Shown here: positions 62,048 to 64,000 of the stretch, in pieces | How the letters are laid out: every line of letters starts with the position of its first letter | Numbering within the stretch: position 1 is the first letter of the stretch | From: Pseudoduganella namucuonensis | GTDB taxonomy: Bacteria > Pseudomonadota > Gammaproteobacteria > Burkholderiales > Burkholderiaceae_D | Direction of reading: 5' to 3' | Assembly (NCBI RefSeq): GCF_900116645.1 | Contig: NZ_FPBO01000001.1 | Location: 380,416 to 444,415, forward strand | Length of the DNA: 64,000 nucleotides | The notes under the pieces: model-generated | The model's database searches: none | What the model was told of the DNA's origin: nothing | What the model saw: the letters and a program-made list of their open reading frames with translations, nothing else | Translations under genes and position numbers: made by a program

Positions 62048-63638
62048 CGAAGAGCGCCTGCCCGAGCCGCGCGTGGAACAGGCCAGCCGCTGGCTGCCGT
62101 CGCTGGTGTGGCTGGTGCCGCTGCTGGCGGCGCTGATCGGCCTGGGACTGGTGGCCAAGTCGGTGGTGGACAAGGGACCGACCGTGGTGGTCAGCTTCCA
62201 CAGCGGCGACGGCCTGGAGGCGGGCAAGACGCGCGTGAAATACAAGGACGTCGACATCGGCGTGGTGCGCACCATCGCGCTGGACCCGGACCTGTCCAAG
62301 GTGCTGGTCACCATCGACATGAGCAAGGAGGCCAAGCGCTTCACGGCGGCCGACACGCGCTTCTGGGTGGTCAAGCCGCGCATCGGCGCCAGCGGCGTGT
62401 CCGGCCTCGGCACCCTGCTGTCCGGCGCCTACATCGGCGTGGACGCGGGCAAGGGCGCGGTCGGCACCACGGCGTTCACGGGCCTGGAAACCGCGCCGCC
62501 GGTGACGGTGGACCAGAAGGGCAGCCAGTTCACGCTGCACGCGGAGAGCCTGGGATCGATCGACGTCGGCTCGCCCGTGTTCTACCGCCGCATCCAGGTC
62601 GGGCAGGTGATCGACTTCGCGCTGGAGAAGGAGGGCAAGGGCGTGGTGATGCGCGTGTTCGTCAACGCGCCGTACGAGCAGTACGTGGGCAAGAACACGC
62701 GCTGGTGGCACGCCAGCGGCGTCGACCTGCGGCTCGACTCGGGCGGCTTCAAGGTCAACACGCAGTCGCTGGCGGCGCTGCTGGTGGGCGGCATCGCCTT
62801 CGAGTCCATGAGCGGGCACAAGCCGGACACGGTGGCGCCCAGCGGCACCAACTTCCTGCTGTCCGAGGACCAGGCCAGCGCGCTGCGCGAGCCGGACGGG
62901 CAGCCCATCACCAGCGTGTTCTATTTCGACCAGTCGCTGCGCGGCCTGTCGCCCGGCGCGCCGATCGACTTCCGCGGCATCGTGCTGGGCGAGGTGCGCT
63001 CGGTGGGCGTGGAGTTCGATCCCGCGAAGAAGAGCTTCCGCATGCCGGTCACGGTCGACCTGTATCCGGCCCGCCTGGGCAAGCGCTTCCAGCAAGCGCT
63101 GGCGGCCGATCCGGACAAGGCGGGACCGGCGGTGCTCGAGCGCATGGTCAGCCGCGGCCTGCGCGCGCAACTGCGCACCGGGAACCTGCTGACCGGCCAG
63201 CTCTATATCGCGCTGGACTTCTTCCCCAATTCGCCGGCCGTGAAGCTGGACGTGGACCAGTACCCGCTGGAGGTGCCGACCATTCCGAACAGCCTGGAGG
63301 AGCTGCAAACGCAGCTCTCCAGCATCGCCCGCAAGCTGGACAAGGTGCCGTTCGACGACATCGGCAACAACCTGAACGCCACGCTGAAGAACGCCAACGC
63401 GCTGTTCAAGCAGCTCGACGCGCAAGTGCTGCCGGAGATGAAGTCCACGCTGGGCGCGGCCAAGCAGACCTTCGGCGCGGCCGAGCAGATCCTGCAGAAG
63501 GATTCACCGGTGCAGTCCGACCTGCGCGAGGCGCTGCAGCAGCTGACGCAGACCATGCAGTCGCTGAACGCCTTGTCCGACTACCTCGAACGCCATCCGG
63601 AATCGCTGTTGCGCGGCAAGCAAGGAGACAAGAAATGA
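62040..63638 (+). CDS. pqiB: MlaD/MCE intermembrane transport protein
   Basis: A 532-residue protein with one N-terminal membrane helix (about 15-40) and three MCE domains (about 45-140, 160-240 and 285-390), then a helical C-terminal region rich in Q, L and K. PqiB-type proteins form a syringe-like channel spanning the periplasm. The ATG at 62040 is preferred because GGAG lies upstream; an ATG at 62013 lies well inside pqiA. It overlaps pqiC by four bases. Confidence 0.94.
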   Translation: MSDEERLPEPRVEQASRWLPSLVWLVPLLAALIGLGLVAKSVVDKGPTVVVSFHSGDGLEAGKTRVKYKDVDIGVVRTIALDPDLSKVLVTIDMSKEAKRFTAADTRFWVVKPRIGASGVSGLGTLLSGAYIGVDAGKGAVGTTAFTGLETAPPVTVDQKGSQFTLHAESLGSIDVGSPVFYRRIQVGQVIDFALEKEGKGVVMRVFVNAPYEQYVGKNTRWWHASGVDLRLDSGGFKVNTQSLAALLVGGIAFESMSGHKPDTVAPSGTNFLLSEDQASALREPDGQPITSVFYFDQSLRGLSPGAPIDFRGIVLGEVRSVGVEFDPAKKSFRMPVTVDLYPARLGKRFQQALAADPDKAGPAVLERMVSRGLRAQLRTGNLLTGQLYIALDFFPNSPAVKLDVDQYPLEVPTIPNSLEELQTQLSSIARKLDKVPFDDIGNNLNATLKNANALFKQLDAQVLPEMKSTLGAAKQTFGAAEQILQKDSPVQSDLREALQQLTQTMQSLNALSDYLERHPESLLRGKQGDKK

Positions 63639-64000
63639 TGGGGATATTGAAGCGCGCGTTGCGGGCCATGGACGTTCAAGGCGCGGGCATGCCGCGGCGC
63701 GGCGCCATGCTGGCCGCCGCCGTCCTGCTGGCTGGCTGCTCGGTCACCACGCCGCCCGAGCGTTTTTACAGCCTGAGCGCGGGTGGGGAGGGCGGTCCGG
63801 TCCGGGCCGCGCCGCCGGCGGGCGCCGCGCCGCTGTACATCGAGGTGCAGGCGGTCAGCGTGCCGCAGCAGGTCAGCCGCAACCAGATGGTGGTGATCAG
63901 CGGCGCGGGGCGGGTCGATCTGCTGGAGCAGCAGCGCTGGGCCGCGCCGCTGGCGTCGGAGATCGGGCAGGCCTTGTCGCTGCGCCTGTCGGCGGAGCTG
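63635..64000 (+). CDS. pqiC: PqiC-type outer-membrane lipoprotein, partial
   Basis: The first 122 codons of a lipoprotein, cut by the window end. A basic N-terminus leads to a hydrophobic stretch and a lipobox, LAGC (C35). The mature start SVTTPPERFYSLS is typical of the ABC-type transport auxiliary lipoprotein (PqiC/YmbA) family. AAGGAG lies seven bases before the ATG, which overlaps the pqiB stop. It should anchor the PqiB channel at the outer membrane. Confidence 0.9.
   Translation, partial: MMGILKRALRAMDVQGAGMPRRGAMLAAAVLLAGCSVTTPPERFYSLSAGGEGGPVRAAPPAGAAPLYIEVQAVSVPQQVSRNQMVVISGAGRVDLLEQQRWAAPLASEIGQALSLRLSAEL

Overview
The window looks like a chromosome segment of a high-GC betaproteobacterium, probably Oxalobacteraceae (Massilia/Duganella/Janthinobacterium type). 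This rests on GC-rich codon use, two TonB-dependent receptors, a Gram-negative general porin, a Pqi membrane-transport operon and the family of intergenic palindromes. The genus is inference.

Layout. 1-1613: end of a DUF1569 gene, a hypothetical gene and an outer-membrane protein. 1683-9151: a nucleoside-type ABC importer (two permeases, ATPase, BMP-family binding protein) divergent from a TonB-dependent receptor. 9254-11623: the DUF969/DUF979/pyroglutamyl-peptidase trio. 11684-14677 (minus): psuK, psuG and a LysR gene. 14907-23498 (plus): nucleoside catabolism (purine nucleoside phosphorylase, deoB, deoC, an ALDH16-like two-domain dehydrogenase, deoA, cdd, a second deaminase-like protein). 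23583-26743: a VOC protein, a LytS/LytTR-type two-component system and a GNAT enzyme. 26803-31855: aspartate metabolism (tandem Asp/Glu racemase-like protein, LysR regulator, aspA, porin).

32252-34993 is visibly less GC-rich and is an integron cassette array without a detectable integrase (CALIN-like). It carries several attC sites and small cassette genes, and is followed by a VOC gene and a higBA toxin-antitoxin pair. 36644-38902: an amino-acid binding protein and a dicarboxylate/amino-acid symporter.

39061-53901 is a reductive pyrimidine degradation locus. Two regulators (RutR-like TetR and MocR type) are divergent from an omega-aminotransferase, followed by ald, mmsA, preT, preA, an NCS1 permease, dihydropyrimidinase, an N-carbamoyl amidohydrolase and an alcohol dehydrogenase. 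The tail holds a PAS-GGDEF-EAL protein, a TraB/GumN protein, a second TonB receptor, gluconokinase and pqiABC (pqiC cut by the window end).

Functionally, the first and third blocks form one route. Nucleosides are taken up and split, deoxyribose goes to glyceraldehyde-3-phosphate and acetate, and pyrimidine bases are reduced, hydrolysed to beta-alanine and converted via malonate semialdehyde to acetyl-CoA. The best non-coding signals are the integron array, a seven-copy palindrome family at operon junctions, an 18-nt sequence shared by the nucleoside-uptake and phosphorylase promoters, a RutR-like operator, and a 20-codon leader ORF overlapping the pqiA start.
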